DNA of 64,000 bases from Haliclystus octoradiatus (GCA_916610825.1 OU744450.1:13648489-13712488), one strand, 5' to 3'. Counted from the first letter of the stretch, positions 23,568-36,671 are shown. A program made the numbers and translations. Notes: generated from the letters alone by a model not told the origin.

Positions 23568-25618
23568 ATGACTGCTAAACAACCTGAAAAAACTTTATCG
23601 TATGATGATATATTATACTGGACTGTAAGCTCTTTGAAAGACTTTCTTGCTCTTCGTGGCTTGAAACAAGTAGGTAAGAAAGCTGAACTTGTCACGAGAG
23701 CATTCGGTGCTCACGGGCTCAAAGCTTTTATAAAATTTAGTCAGGAAAAACTTTATATAAAGTAAAAGAAGAATATTCTCGACGTCTACTGAAGTATGGA
23801 ATCAAAACCGACCGTAATACTATTCCACACGATGCTTGGAAAGATGATGTAGCGAGTTGGCCAGAGGTAGACGATAGGACTAACTATTTAGCTATATTTT
23901 AAAAGTTAAATATGTTGAAGTGGACTACATTTGGAAATGTAAAGACCAAAGGGAATATTCGTATTGGATGAGTGGGTTTGTTGACACTATTCTTGTTTCT
24001 AAATGCTCTGTGGATTCAACTTATTTGTTTCTAAAAGGCAAGGTATGCCCTTCACAAGGAATACGAAATCATCCTCATTGTGAATGGATTTGTATTAAAA
24101 AACAAAACGAATTGCTCTATCCAGACTTCATGGTGTACTTGTATTGCAGGGACAGGTGAAGTTTGTAACCATGTTATTGCCTTACTTTACAAAGTTAATT
24201 ATGCCTTTCACAGACAATATCATTATCCTGCCTAGAGCTATATCCAATGAACAAGTCTCCTCTCCACTAAATAATATCAAGTCGATACTCCCAAATGCAT
24301 GCGTCTTGTACTCTTTAGAGCATGGTACTGATGATGAATTTCACCCTTCTTTTAATGAGATTGCACTTCAATGTGCTAGTAAGATGTCGTTGCCCCATAA
24401 GCCACTTGAGGAGATAGCCAAATTGTTGATTCAGCAGTGCCAAATATCTACAGAGCAGATCAGAAGATTGAAACACCCACCCGGGGACAGTTCCGAAACC
24501 CAAATTGGAACATCCAAAAGCGTGGCAGAATTACAGCCTCAAATTTCCACTCTGTCCACACAGGTTGAATCAATGACTATGAGAAAATCATAACGCAAGA
24601 AAGTGTATACCCCCTTAGTTTCCTCCCTTATTAGCCCGTTGTAGGATTTGTCTGGAATTGCTGCAATAGCCTGGGGTGTTAAACATGAGAAGCACGGGGT
24701 GAAAGCGTTTATGTCTGAAATTGCAAGTCAACATAAGAATGGATTACTTGACTTCAAAGAATGCTGTCTTTTTGTGAAAATGGATAACAGTACCTCGCTG
24801 CCAGCCCAGACGGGATATTCAATGGTAAATGTTGTCCTGCAGCCACAATCGAAGTGAAGTGCCCTTACTTTGTAATAAATAAAAACTTCCTTGACCCTAT
24901 TGTATCTGCCAAGCTACACTGCCTAGAAGTTATTGACGGTGCAATTAGGTTGAGACATAGCCATAAATACTACACCCAGGTACAGGCACAAATGTGGGCC
25001 ACAAATATAAGCCATTCATATTTCATTGTGTGGACTGAAGGTCATAAACCGTTAATAGAAATCATCAAAATAGACAATAAATTTTGTAACTAAGTTGCCA
25101 GTAATTTTACGTTATTCTTCAAAACATACGTGTTACTTTTTGTATTGGGTATAAACCACATACACCAGTGCGCACATTGTGAAGAAGTTGTTATTAAAAA
25201 ATTTGAGATTAATAAGCACAACGAAGAAGGCAGCATATGCTGCAGAAGCTGCTGTACGTATTGGCATCTAAAATTTGCTCAGTTAAGCACCATTGACACC
25301 GAACCCGCAGATGTATGGCTTTGTTTTGCTTGTTTGGCGGATACAGTTACCTCAAGTCCCCCTATGGATGACTTTGTTGACATAGACGAAATCATTGATT
25401 CAGATGACAATATTCATGTAGATTCTTCTTCACCACAGGCTTCACAGCCTGCGTCTGACTCGACCGCTGATGTCTGTTCTGTTTGTTTGCTCGATAGCAT
25501 TCCTGTGCATGGGAAGCATATCTGTACCAGCTGCAAGAGTGCTGTTCATGCTTGGTGCAGCAATCATGAAGACATCACTGACTCAGCAAAGGTTCTATGT
25601 AATTATTGCCTATTATAA
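23568..25618 (+). pseudogene. YqaJ-type nuclease with SAP, SWIM and zinc fingers, broken
   Basis: Pieces in order: a SAP-like motif (LKDFLALRGLKQVGKKAELV, 23616-23690); a SWIM zinc finger CTCIAGTGEVCNH near 24130-24170, in a different frame from the piece before it; the YqaJ fold with GVKHEKHGVKAF (about 24680), catalytic-type IEVKCPY (about 24848-24868) and YYTQVQAQMW (about 24970); then a cysteine- and histidine-rich tail (25130-25618) with two zinc-finger-like groups, CAHC with CCRSCCTYWH and CSVC with CTSC, HAWC, CNYC. YqaJ proteins have a lambda-exonuclease-like fold and are thought to help ISL2EU transposition. At least five frame changes or stops separate the pieces, so no intact protein is made. 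Confidence 0.72.
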
Positions 25619-26160
25619 GTGGCCTCTGTAATGTATTTTAGTCATTAGTACATCACCATACATAAATAGTGTTTGTTAATGGATTGAGTTCAGAAGTAAA
25701 TCAAAAATGTAATATAGAAAAATACAAACTTTTGAAAACTTGAGATTGCATTTTTTATGTAACATGTTATCACCCGTCCATTGCGTTGTATTTAGACCTA
25801 CACATAAAATCAAATATGATATAAATAAAGGTAAATAAATTTAGATTTATCTAGCGTTTGGTTAAAAGCGCTTCAGAATTTGTAAAAATAAACTAAAAAT
25901 AATGATTCATTTTACACAAAGACTGAGGAAAATATTACAGTGAAGCATTTGTATAACAACCAGCTATGAATGAGAGATAGAAAAATTGACAACAATATGT
26001 AGGTGGCCTTTATATACAGGGTTGATTCAATGAAAAATACTAATTTAGACATTGCAAGATTGACCATTATAGACAGATGGCTGCTGTATAAAGGTGACCG
26101 TTGTAACAGGTTTGATTGTTATGATTTTGAACATAAATAGTATAATCACATTGGGGATAA

Positions 26161-26778
26161 CTATTTACACAAACAGGGCAGTGAATTACAAAAACTACAA
26201 CAAATTATGAAAATATCATCAGCAACAGGCAATAAATTTATAGGTAGCCCCTGTTTCAAAATTTCAAAAACCTTGATTCGTCCAGTAGCTTGTTCAATGT
26301 AAATGCCAACATTAGCAATACTGGATGTTTTTCTAACATCTGATGGCAGCATTTGCATCGCCGTGGCTTTGCTTGAAGGAATGCAAAGGGTAACTATTCG
26401 GAGCATCAGTTCATCACGAATTATAATACCCCTGTCTGCCATTACTTCATCATAAGGTTCTAAATAATTTAGAAAACCACTATCACTAACGATAAAGATG
26501 CCACTTGCTCTACCACCATAAGCTGGTGAGACATACGAAATTGTTCCATTAGGAGTAATAACAACTAGTACTTTAAATATGTAATGGTGCTTATACTCAC
26601 TCCACATTGTTGCTGCGAGGTCTAATCCACTATGTGTTTCAGAAACATTAAAAAGACTATAATACATCTCACTTCGGGATATAGCTTTTGAAAACGGTGA
26701 GGTAGATGACTTTGAATTTGACCCCGACTTGGCCATATAATAAGAACAGATAGCTCCCTGGCACACAACGTGATCCAA
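26161..26778 (-). pseudogene. DDE transposase (DDE_Tnp_4 type), C-terminal part
   Basis: Open frame of 205 residues. Blocks typical of this family: SGLDLAATMWSEYKHH, ITPNGTISYVSPAYGGRAS, SGFLNYLEPYDEVMADRG (second catalytic Asp), MLPSDVRKTSSIANVGIYIE (third acidic residue, Glu) and a leucine- and cysteine-rich end. The stretch that should hold the first catalytic Asp reads MYYSLFNVSET, where the family has I-DC-E, so that Asp appears lost. The N-terminal part is missing from the frame. It converges with the YqaJ remnant on the other strand. Confidence 0.75.
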
Positions 26779-26784
26779 CTAACA

Positions 26785-26900
26785 AAGATACTAGATGTTG
26801 TTCCAGTAGATATCTTGAATCTAGATGATACTAGATGTTGTTCCAGTATATATCTTGAATCTAGATGATACTAGATGTTGTTCCAGTACATCTTGAATCT
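26785..26900. repeat. Tandem repeat of about 47 bases inside the transposase gene
   Basis: Three units, each with GATACTAGATGTTGTTCCAG and ATCTTGAATCT. They lie between the DDE and THAP parts and are not expected in a coding region, so they arose after the gene decayed. Confidence 0.75.
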
Positions 26901-27160
26901 GAAGGCTAAGCCATCAATCAACAATGCAAGTCGAAGTTTCATCAGAACTAAAAGAAACTCCTGCTCTAAAAGCTAACCTTCTTGAGGGCCCTCTTCTTCC
27001 TGAGCTTGACCCAGCAAACTCCTGAAATTCCGTCATCTTGGTGGCTGCCTCTCGCGTGATTTGTTTTGTACCTCTCCAATATTGCATTACATTTGCTTTA
27101 TGTTAAAGATAATTGAATAAGCATTTAAAGCTCCTGTTGATGGAAAACCACTATAAAATT

Positions 27161-27439
27161 TCACATCAAACTCCCTTGTAAAATGTTCAAATGCTCTGTT
27201 GACTTATCGTCTGGAGTTCTTTTACCAAGTTGGAAGTGGTTTGAGCAAATGAACGTACCTTGTACTCCAGGGACAGGATTAAACTCATCAGACCTGCTTT
27301 TCACAACATGTTTACGCCAAACCTCCGATAAAACTGTATCCTTGGGCCATTTATGAAAACGTAAAACATCAACATGAGACCTTTTAACAATTAAATCATT
27401 ATCGCAGTAACCAACAGCACAACAAACATGATTGGGCAT
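27161..27439 (-). pseudogene. THAP DNA-binding domain of the transposase
   Basis: Starting at MPNHVCCAVGYCDND, the reading continues with HVDVLRFHKWPKDTVLSEVW and ends near TFICSNHFQLGKRTPDD. The C-x-C and C-x2-H zinc ligands, the central W and the F-K-P tail are the marks of the THAP finger, which binds transposon ends. The open frame goes further upstream to 27514, into the terminal repeat, but the methionine at 27439 is the natural start. It is separated from the DDE part by about 380 bases of decayed coding sequence. Confidence 0.75.
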
Positions 27440-27556
27440 GATTAAATTGGTAAAAACGTTCGTCAACCAAATGCAAAGCACGGTTTGACCGCGCACTCGC
27501 CCCAATGCTTTCAAACCCCGTGAGTCATGGTGGTCAAAACCTTGAAGTGGTCTATT

Positions 27557-27960
27557 AAGGAAACTAACGTATTAGAACATAGACTGTATACGGCTGAAAC
27601 CCGTTTCAGATACAGAAATTTCATCTTATAAGTTCTAATAAATTATATAGCGTTAAGTAAGGAGCTGCAACGTCAAACCCGTATGTATATATGCAATTGG
27701 TGACAGCTTTATTTCGAATATGTGAGAAGCAGATTTGATAGGAAGACGTTGTGAATGACTTATCAGAGCAATGGAAACTGAAAATTTGTTTCCTCCTTGT
27801 AATAAGTTCGTTGAAACTTAGAGAAGTTTGCAAGGTTACATCAAGGTATGTATATTCTTTTGCAATTGCACAATACTTTAATTGTAATTAGAGATATCCC
27901 TTTTGGACAAACGACCACATTTGCGAAATTTCATAATATTAACTTTCAATTCAACCTGCA
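27557..27960. other. Spacer between transposon and LINE remnant
   Basis: No recognisable feature. An antisense frame at 27621-27833 has no domain. Confidence 0.5.
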
Positions 27961-28660
27961 ATACATTTCCGTCACATCAATTTAGAATTAGGTTTAAACC
28001 ACATTGTAGTGCATTTCTTTGTAGTGAATATATTACTGAATCATCAGCGACAAATAGAAATTTCAAGTCTATCACGTCACTCAGAAGATTCGCAAGATCA
28101 GTTATGTATAGCAAAAATAATGTTGAAGATAAGCTATCTCCTTGAGCAACTCCCTGATTTTGTTTAATCTTCTCACACAGTCGAATACCATCGTGTATCT
28201 TGATAAAATTTACTTCCAGCAATCCACCAATTAATCGTAATAATAAACCAGTAATGCCAAATTGATCTCTGAACTTAACAAATCAATAGTACTATACTAT
28301 TTCGTTCAATGTAAGTTGGTTTGATAGGGTCATTTATAATAGAAAATTCAAGAAGAGATAGGCCGAGATAGACCCTCACTTAAATGATCTCCTCTGTTTG
28401 GCGTATCAGCTCGACAATTGAAGTCTCCGCATATAATTATTGGTAAATCATTTCAGACACATGACATAGCAGACATCATATTTTTTGAGTATATGAGCAA
28501 TACCAATTTTGGATGTCAGGTAAAAGCAAAATATATTAGAATGGTCAATTGAGATATGCATCCATCTATGGCTATTTCCAATCTCGATTGGGTTTACGGA
28601 GCCTTTGCACAAAGTTAATAAAACAAATTCAGTCAACCAAACCAAACCAAAATTAAGAAA
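27961..28660 (-). mobile_element. LINE remnant: endonuclease and RT pieces
   Basis: Minus strand. Near 28380-28440 it reads NDLPIIICGDFNCRADTPN, the GDFN motif of the LINE endonuclease (EEP family). At 27977-28222 it reads GVAQGDSLSSTLF and VADDSVIYS, which are RT motifs B and C. The expected several hundred codons between them are gone, so the copy has a large internal deletion as well as 5' loss. The clade is not resolved. Confidence 0.65.
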
Positions 28661-28814
28661 CTAGTCATGGACTCATGGTTGTTACACATGGTTGTGATTT
28701 CCTTGGTTATCAACCATCATTTATATGATTAATTATTTGTCTGATATCAATTATTTACAGAAAAATACATAAAAAATGTTGGATATCTTGTAAATTATAA
28801 GATTCAGATTAGAA

Positions 28815-29830
28815 TTGAAATCAGTCTTTAATGTTCATAACGTTTTGGTCTAGTTTAAATTCCTTTACTTCTTCGCAGGTTATTATCATCTTATGTTGCA
28901 TCATTGTCTTCATCAGAAATTCTGTTTCATCATTCATATTAATATTTCTATCATTTAATTTCGATAATATTAAATGGCGTCTATTTCTCCAGTACAGTTT
29001 ACCCGATGGCTGTTTCACACGATAGTCCCTTTTTTTTCCAATCCCGATTATCGTTCCTTGTTAGGTCAATCTTTTTGATTTATGTCTTTTATCACAACAC
29101 TGCACCAATACGTAATGGTTCCACATTATGAGCAGTTCGATTATAATGAAATATTTGCCTCTTATTCAGTTGAATCAATTTGCTGTCGGCGTCCTTTACT
29201 TGCGTTTACCAAACTTGTGCAGAAGCAGAATGATGCGCTGGAACTCTTGACCTCATATGGTGGCCATATTATATTTTCTGCTGGTCAACGTTCATCTTCA
29301 CGCGGTGTGTTTTAATTTCTAACAAACCATGTAAAAATTCTTCACAGTCAATTTCACCATTGGGTTGTTTCGCAACAAGATCTTTCATTAATTTTACTGA
29401 TGACTTCGCGTGTTCGTTCGACTGTGAATAATACGGTGTTGAGGGGGCCTAATTTACACCCCAGCGTTGTAAAATGCTTCCACAAGACTTGGCTTTAAAT
29501 TGCAGTCCTCCTTCTATACGTATTTGAATTGGCACGCCAGTCAAAACGGAATATTTTCTAATAATTTTAATGACGTCAATAGCAGCAGGATCATTTTCCC
29601 ATACCGGGTATAAAGTGCTGATAATCGGTTTACATAAACGAGATTCGTGTTGCCACCATGACTAAATCAATCTGCTGATACAATTTTAAATACTCGTGTT
29701 GGTTTGACATATTTATTAATTTCTTCCCTCGGTAAGCATGGTAGTCTTGTTTGGCATGGTTCTCATCTTTTTAATAGCTGAGTTAATTCCAGACCAATAA
29801 ACAGTTTGTCTCAGAGCCATCTATTTACAA
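28815..29830 (-). mobile_element. Ty3/Gypsy-like retrotransposon fossil, integrase region
   Basis: Minus-strand coding traces in the order expected of the end of pol: an integrase core with YYSQSNEHAKSSVKLMKDLV near 29380-29440, and a basic tail GKLYWRNRRHL near 28980. It is badly broken and old, with no LTRs recognised around it. Confidence 0.6.
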
Positions 29831-30804
29831 CAGTTTGGACACTCATGCCATTTTTGTTTTTTGGTCTCGACCCGAGCACGTTTTTAACAGCGGTGCGCAT
29901 GTGCAAGATGATGTTGTGTTTTTCTCAGCCATTTTGTAACTGTGTGAAATGGTTTGTGATCGTTTAACAAGAGTAATATAACCATTTATTAGTTGTCTGT
30001 CTCCATATTTATTAGTTGGACTCTCAAAATAAGAATACAAATTTACTTCAATGTATACTTTGTTATCGATCTCATCAGCATGTTGCTCGAGAGTAAATCA
30101 GCTCAATGCTATTAGAATTTCTAAATGAACAAGAAGTTTGTGGAGTATGGACTAAATCTCTTACGCTCTTACGCTTATTCTTTGCAGTCAAGGACAACTT
30201 TTTTGTAGTCGGAATAGTCACCAGTTGGAATAGTAAACAATACCTTTATTTCGATTGCTATTTCGTCTATTAACACAACAGTTAATAACTTAATAGCCTA
30301 TGTTTGTTTTGACTGATAAAATTTGTATTTTTCCGCGCACTGGGCAGGAAACCTGGTGCCACAAGAACAAGAACCCTGGTGCCGAAAGTACAAAAATGGC
30401 GTCCAACAAATCACGTGAATGGCATCTGTCCAATAGGAGACGATAGCGGCACATGAAAGCGTGTCCCAATTATTGTAAATAGATGGCTCTGATTTGTCTC
30501 GCTCGCCGCTTGGTTCGTTCAATACCTTGGTGGGATCCACGTAAGGTATTACAAATTTCTATTCTTAAATCTTTTGGAATTATTGATCGGCAGCCAAATA
30601 AAATTAATCAATCATGGTAGTGAGTTCATTAAAAATCTTTTGATAGGGTTTTAAAGTTTTACTAATTTCTCCTCTTTTGATATCTGTAATTAAAGTTTGT
30701 AAAAAACATCATTCTTAGCAATATCTCTTACTCTGTCCAATTCTCTATCTGCAAGGTGAACTTTATGTGTATTACCAGTGTCACTGTTAGTATTATCATC
30801 ATTA
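29831..30804. other. Unassigned stretch with faint coding traces
   Basis: Two minus-strand frames (29843-30040, 30298-30540) and a third trace near 30700-30790 (NTHKVHLADRELDRVRDIA) look partly protein-like but match nothing I can name. They could be remains of the same old retroelement or of a host gene. Confidence 0.3.
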
Positions 30805-30890
30805 CTAGCAATAAGTATTGGTCCAAAAAGGACCTTATGTGATAAAACTTTCAGATCACTAAATAATTAAACAATTGACTAAGCTGACTA

Positions 30891-33800
30891 CACAGCAAAA
30901 ACTGAAAAATGGCATAGCCATTAAGTCTTATTTCAGAGAAAAAATTAGTCCAAACAAGATCTGTTTTACCAGGTATTTCACACTTCTTGGACGCCGATCA
31001 AAATTGTCTTAAAAAAGAGATATAAAATCTCGCATACCTGTCTGAGCTCATTATGTCTTGTATCAAGGTAATATAGCTTGCTGCTCCTACTGCAGTTACA
31101 TGCGATGAAAGAATTTAGGTAGATTCTATATATCTATATATTTATAAAAGTGGTTGTTTGAATTTTATATTATTTCGCATCACTATATGAGCGATGCTGT
31201 TCGTTTACATTGTGTGAAAATTAACCAAGAAACTGAAAATATATTGCAATCACTAGAAATGAGAAGGAAAATTATGAATTATATATACCTTAGTCCATAA
31301 AACAAATATTTTTGACATTACAAGTTCACCGTTGACCACCTGTAGGTAGACGGTCTATATAGGGTGATTCCATATATTTAATGTTTCATTGTAATTGGGT
31401 AAAGAGTAAACTGTGCAACAAAATTAATACAGTCCATATCCTTTTATATCTATATCAATGTATTAAAAATGAGGGAAAGAAATGGTCAAAAAAGTAACGC
31501 TCTTTGTATGGTTTTTTAAATGTACCTTTTTTTAGTAATAACAAGGTTACAACAGTATGATGTTTGTATGCGTGTATTTTATTTCTAACCATCAAGGATT
31601 GGCAAATAAAGTATATACAAAATATCTATATTAAAATTTAAACAGCTATGTCATACAACGGTCATACAAGTGAGCATATTTTCTTATGGAAACGTGAAAT
31701 ATATTGATTTGATAATTGATGTAATTTATGATAGGCAATTTAACATTTTAAATAATGCTCGATATAAAGCAATTTAAAGCTACAAAGCTACATTGCATTT
31801 AGTTAATTGAATCTGTTTTAAGGTTTATCTTCAATTTTATAGAGTTTTTGAAAAAGACAACTATAAATGATGTCGATATTGTCTAGAAAAAATGTTAAAT
31901 TTCTACTTACATTGCGTTGATGATTTAAAGATAATACAACTCACAGAAAATTACTCTTCTTGAACGACAGTCTCTAACCAATCATGTAATCGTCTAATAA
32001 CCAATTTGATATTTTTTCTGTGGATTTAGGCAGGACACCGTTGAACCCAAGTAGTATTATTATTATTTTAATCACGTCAGGCCTGGAACCATATCATTCA
32101 GCGAATCAAAATAATAATAAATTCATATTGTAATAGCCGTGGTAAATTATTTACATTTACCACGTTGTAGTAAGTAGCTGAATAGCTCTTTAGTCGCCTT
32201 CAAAGTACGGGTTACAAAACCAGGGTCAGCCATTCAGCAAAAATTGAAAACATTTGAAAATATTAATCAAACAGAAAATAAACAGCATATGTGGTATGAT
32301 TGCGGAGATGACACCTTTTCGCAAATAATGTTCGAGTTGACGCAGTATCTATCTACTATATCCAATGATCGTTGTATGATATATATCTATCTAACATTTG
32401 CAATAAAAATAAAATAAACAAAAATAATACATTCATGCGGCAAAATGTGAAACTTATTGCGTGAGTCACAATTTCAATGATTACTGATCAAGCTGGGTTT
32501 CAACTCCGCTTAGCGGTACATCACAGAGACCAGTGTGACCATGGTGTGAATCTAGCCAAAACCCCAGCTGGAAATCTTGCCAAAAACTTCACATCTATTG
32601 ACGGTTGTTAATTTGCTATGCAAATTTTGACATTGAAATTTTGAGCGCGACTTTGAAGGCTGAAGAAAGTGTTCAACATCTACTGGGCTACAAACTACAA
32701 TGCCTTTAACAAATTTGATACTGTATTACTTGGCGATTATATTGGAGAATTAATATTACTCAAACACGATGATGCATACAACAACTTCGGTCGTCAGAAG
32801 ATGATTTCTATCAAGCAATCAGAATGAAAAGGTATGTTAGGCCGAGCATCTTTTAATTTTGACTGCAGGAAGATTTGTCTTTCTTTTACAATTGTTATTC
32901 GTATATGCTGGTATGATTATTAAATGTATCCACATATTCTATTAAATAGGTGATGGCGTATAAACTGATCAAGCGTTTGGAATTCTGTTGTTTGAGTTCG
33001 AACTAATCTAATTGTACTGTTCCTGGTTCACGCAATGATCGGTGTTGCAACTGAATAATAAGCAGGTGAGCCTATTATCAGTCTACCAACATTAAAAATG
33101 ACATTATCCCGATTACATAACATATTAAATGAACTCAACAAGTAATAGATTTAGATTTATTATCTTATGTGTGTAGGAATCCAAGTCAAAAGTAGTAAAT
33201 ACTGTAACCATTGTAGGCTTATAGATATAGCTACTGATATTATAGACTGATCTACTCCTGACAATTAAATAAATGAAAACAAATATTTAATAAATTAATT
33301 GGCTATCAAACGAAAATCAAAACAATTAAACGTTATTGTTTTTATAGAAAGTCTACTGAACAGGGACCCGAGTTGCAGAGGCCGAAGCCGACAGCAAAAG
33401 GTTTCATATAATTACCAATAGCCAATAGCTTCCCATTTCATTTGTTCTTCGTTTGTGATAGTATATACAATTATAGTATGAATTTATAGTTGCTGCACGC
33501 ATAAATTCAAATGAAATCGGATTAGTTAAATGAACAAGTTATTGATTTTATAGTTATAGTTATTAGATTTTCGAATGTATTAACAGTTTCTGAGCTGACA
33601 AAAGTAGAATCAGATTTAGCGTCAATATTAAATATTTCCGATCCTACAGCAGTGTTGTTTCTACTAATTCGCCTTTTGATCTTGCTATCACTTATATGGA
33701 ATTTAACTTCTTTTTCAGAAATGCGACTATCCTAGCAGATACAATACAAGGTCAATATCAAGAAGTTGGATAAACTATTCTAAATAAATTATGATGATGA

Positions 33801-34542
33801 TGAATGGAATGGATTGGATGATCATGTCCACTTCAATTTTGTTGGAACATTCTGCAACGAACTAAGAATTAAGCCTACATTATCTATAAAGTATAGTATA
33901 TAGGCTATCTTTAATAATTTAATAATTTATTCATTACTGTTTCATCAATCTGATGATGATGTTTTAACTCTATATTTACTGTATGCTTCTTATTCTTATT
34001 CTTGTAATTATAGTTGCACATATTATACTTTCGTTTTTTAATACTTCGTAGACTTAATAATTCCTTATAAAGTTGGTTGTATGAATTATAATAACTACGA
34101 AATTAGTTAAAAAAATTGTGTTCATATTGTGTTTGGATAGATACTGAAATAGATTTGCTCATGCAAAAGGGGGTGGGTATACTAGGATACTAGTACTTAT
34201 TTATAAAGGATATATAGGGATCATATGTGTGAAAATATAAAATTTCTGTGTAACGAAATCATTCTGAAACAAGAAAATTATATCAGTTAATAGCCCGATT
34301 CTACTTAAATAATCGAAGAAGGTGTTAATTATTGAAGAAAATATTGATAAAAAGGAAGCTTTTTGGTCTTATTCTGATTACTACTCAACTCCTTAAGGTG
34401 TTAATTAATTTAGGAAAAATTGCATTGATATAACACAAAATTCCTTACCACACGGAAAACTTCAAATGGTCTTGTTTTGTAGGAATAATTTCTTGAAAGA
34501 CACCTTTATTGTCTCTAAATAGCCGCGAAGGATTTTGCTGTG
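30891..34542. mobile_element. 3.65 kb inverted-repeat transposon with TA target duplication
   Basis: Ends are CACAGCAAAA at 30891 and TTTTGCTGTG at 34542, flanked by TA on both sides (30889-30890, 34543-34544). The Helitron target has a single TA in copies without the insert. The first 90 bases at each end are related beyond the 10-base tip (both contain CTTATTTCA- or CTTTCAAGAAA-like and AACAAGA blocks). No transposase frame is found, so it is non-autonomous. TA suggests a Tc1/mariner-like mechanism; the family is unknown. From 31324 to its right end it is nearly identical to 57544-60766. Confidence 0.7.
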
Positions 34543-35573
34543 TATCACTGTATAATACGGAGAATGAAGTTTGGTGGAGAACATGAGACACAATACGCAT
34601 TGAAACAAATTTAGGTTTAATTTAATTTAATTTAATGTCTTAATTTACAATTACTCAAGACATCTTAATCATTTCATTCATTTTAATCTACTTCATTTCA
34701 AAACAATTGAGTCGATTGAACTGTATAAAAAACCGCATATGAAAAGTATAAAACAGACCAACGCGCTTGCAGGCTCAAAGTTGGAAAGGGAATGCAATGT
34801 TTCAAGCTACAAATAGTGGTGTGAATCAGAGCATATTTGAAGACCAAGCCCAACGGCCGCCGGACAATTTCCAGCATTTAACGTAGCTATATCTACATAG
34901 AAAAGCATTATTTTATGTGCTGGAAGGAAGCTAGAACACAATAACTATTATAAATTACAGCTTCAAATTTCGAAATCTGAAATTTTCCATTAAAAAGCAC
35001 TTCAATTCTGATCAGATCCGAAGACACGATCTGATTGCATTCGGTTCGAATTCACAAATCTTTATTGCAATATATATATAACATCTCATAATATTATCAT
35101 ATGATAGTATATGTGCCTATTTATTTTTGATCTTAACAATCTCAGCAAGTAGGGTTGTCATTTTCATGGCAGTCTATCAAGATACTACGAGCTCTTTGAA
35201 ATGAGAATTTTATGAGCAGAAAAAGATGTGAAAAATGTGCCTCATAGTGCTTCCTGTTTTCAAGAATGGGAGCGTCAGCATTCTTTTAAAATGAAATAAA
35301 AATCATAATAAATCGCTATAATAATTCGATATTGATATTATGCTGCATCTTATTGTCAATATTTCTAGGCACTATATATAAATCCTTACAGATGTAGAAT
35401 GAAAGAGAAGACGATTATGAATAAATTAGTTGTTTTCATAGTAAAACGAAAACAACTCATTTTGCCAGATTCGTGATATGCATTTTTATTCAGAATTTCT
35501 TGAACAGGACGCAATGATTCTAAAATTAAAAATATCTAATGCCAGTTTCAAAGATATATATATATATATAATA

Positions 35574-35673
35574 CATGAGTATTTAAATATTAGGCTATGA
35601 TGAATGAGTTATGGTAGATATATATATATCTATCATAACTCGTTCATGATAGCCTCATATTTAAATACTCATG
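35574..35673. repeat. 100-base near-perfect palindrome
   Basis: Arms of about 45 bases (CATGAGTATTTAAATA outward, GATATATATATATC at the centre). Other Helitron copies have only one arm here, so this is a local inverted duplication in copy D. Confidence 0.75.
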
Positions 35674-36671
35674 TTGTGATGCAAAATGGAAAGGATTTAC
35701 TACCTTCCCAGGCATTTGATCTCGACATGAAATCTATCTTCGTCAGAATTATTTCGCAATAAATAATTCAATTTATATTTTATTCTTATCTTCTTCGATA
35801 AAGTATGCTTCCAATATAGTTGTATGTACATAAATGTTGTAAAGAAGATTATGCCTCTCGTAATTGTTATTTGGGTGTTGTTTGGAAAATGGTAAGTTAC
35901 ATTTTAATAAATAATGCCATGCTATGATCGATTATTATATAAAACCTTTTTCACTTTATACTTTTGTAACACAAGGTATGTTGCACTCATCCAAACTGTA
36001 TTAACTATTGAAAAATGTTTTGGATTATGTTTTTCTGTTTTTATAGTTGAAAGCCATTTTTGAACGCTGGAAATATTACAATAATTATTCATCAAAAGTC
36101 ATACGCTCAATTTAATTTATTTTTTTTGAATTAGATATACGTGAATTTAACTTTATTAATTGTTGGTCAACGATAAAAACAAGACACCGCTATTTTTATT
36201 CTCAAAACTGTACTAACATACTGTGTCTTATTCTCATAGCAAATCAACAAAATGAAATTTAATTTTAATCCATGTTTACAATTCCTTCGATAATTATGGA
36301 AGAAAAATCTGAAAATAAAAGCCTGCCTGATCATAACCAAATGATTCATATTTTTATATTGAATAATAAATTATAGAAATACTTTTGTGTAATGCCTTGA
36401 TTAATTCTGAACTCTGTAATATTAGACTGTAGACAAATAATCTCTTCGAACAATGAATATTTTTTCGAATTATTCGAACGACAACGTCATTTTGAAACTC
36501 TTGCCAGTTAATTTGTTTTTATGCACCGCGATAAATTATTCATTTCAAAACAGATTGTTTTCTCAATGTTCTCATAAATTATATATCAAGATAGCTTTAT
36601 TAAATGTAAAATGTTTGTATCTCAATTTTGAGAAAAGTAATGAGCGGCATTTTGATTCATTAATATATTGA

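Larger units (their letters stand above)
23213..27556. mobile_element. Decayed ISL2EU-type DNA transposon
   Basis: Terminal inverted repeats of about 75 bases at 23213-23290 and 27480-27556 share AATAGACCAC, TCAAGGTTTTGACC and AAGCATTGGGGCGAGTGC with a few differences. Between them lie two convergent gene remnants: YqaJ-type nuclease with SWIM and zinc fingers on +, and THAP plus DDE transposase on -. This pairing is what is known of the ISL2EU superfamily. Both genes are broken. The expected 2-base AT target duplication is not clear because the outer edge is uncertain by a few bases. Confidence 0.72.

Noticed and set aside
32285-32420. Conserved small protein MWYDCGDD... in both transposon copies
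   Set aside because: The two copies are so similar that an open frame of about 42 codons is kept by chance.
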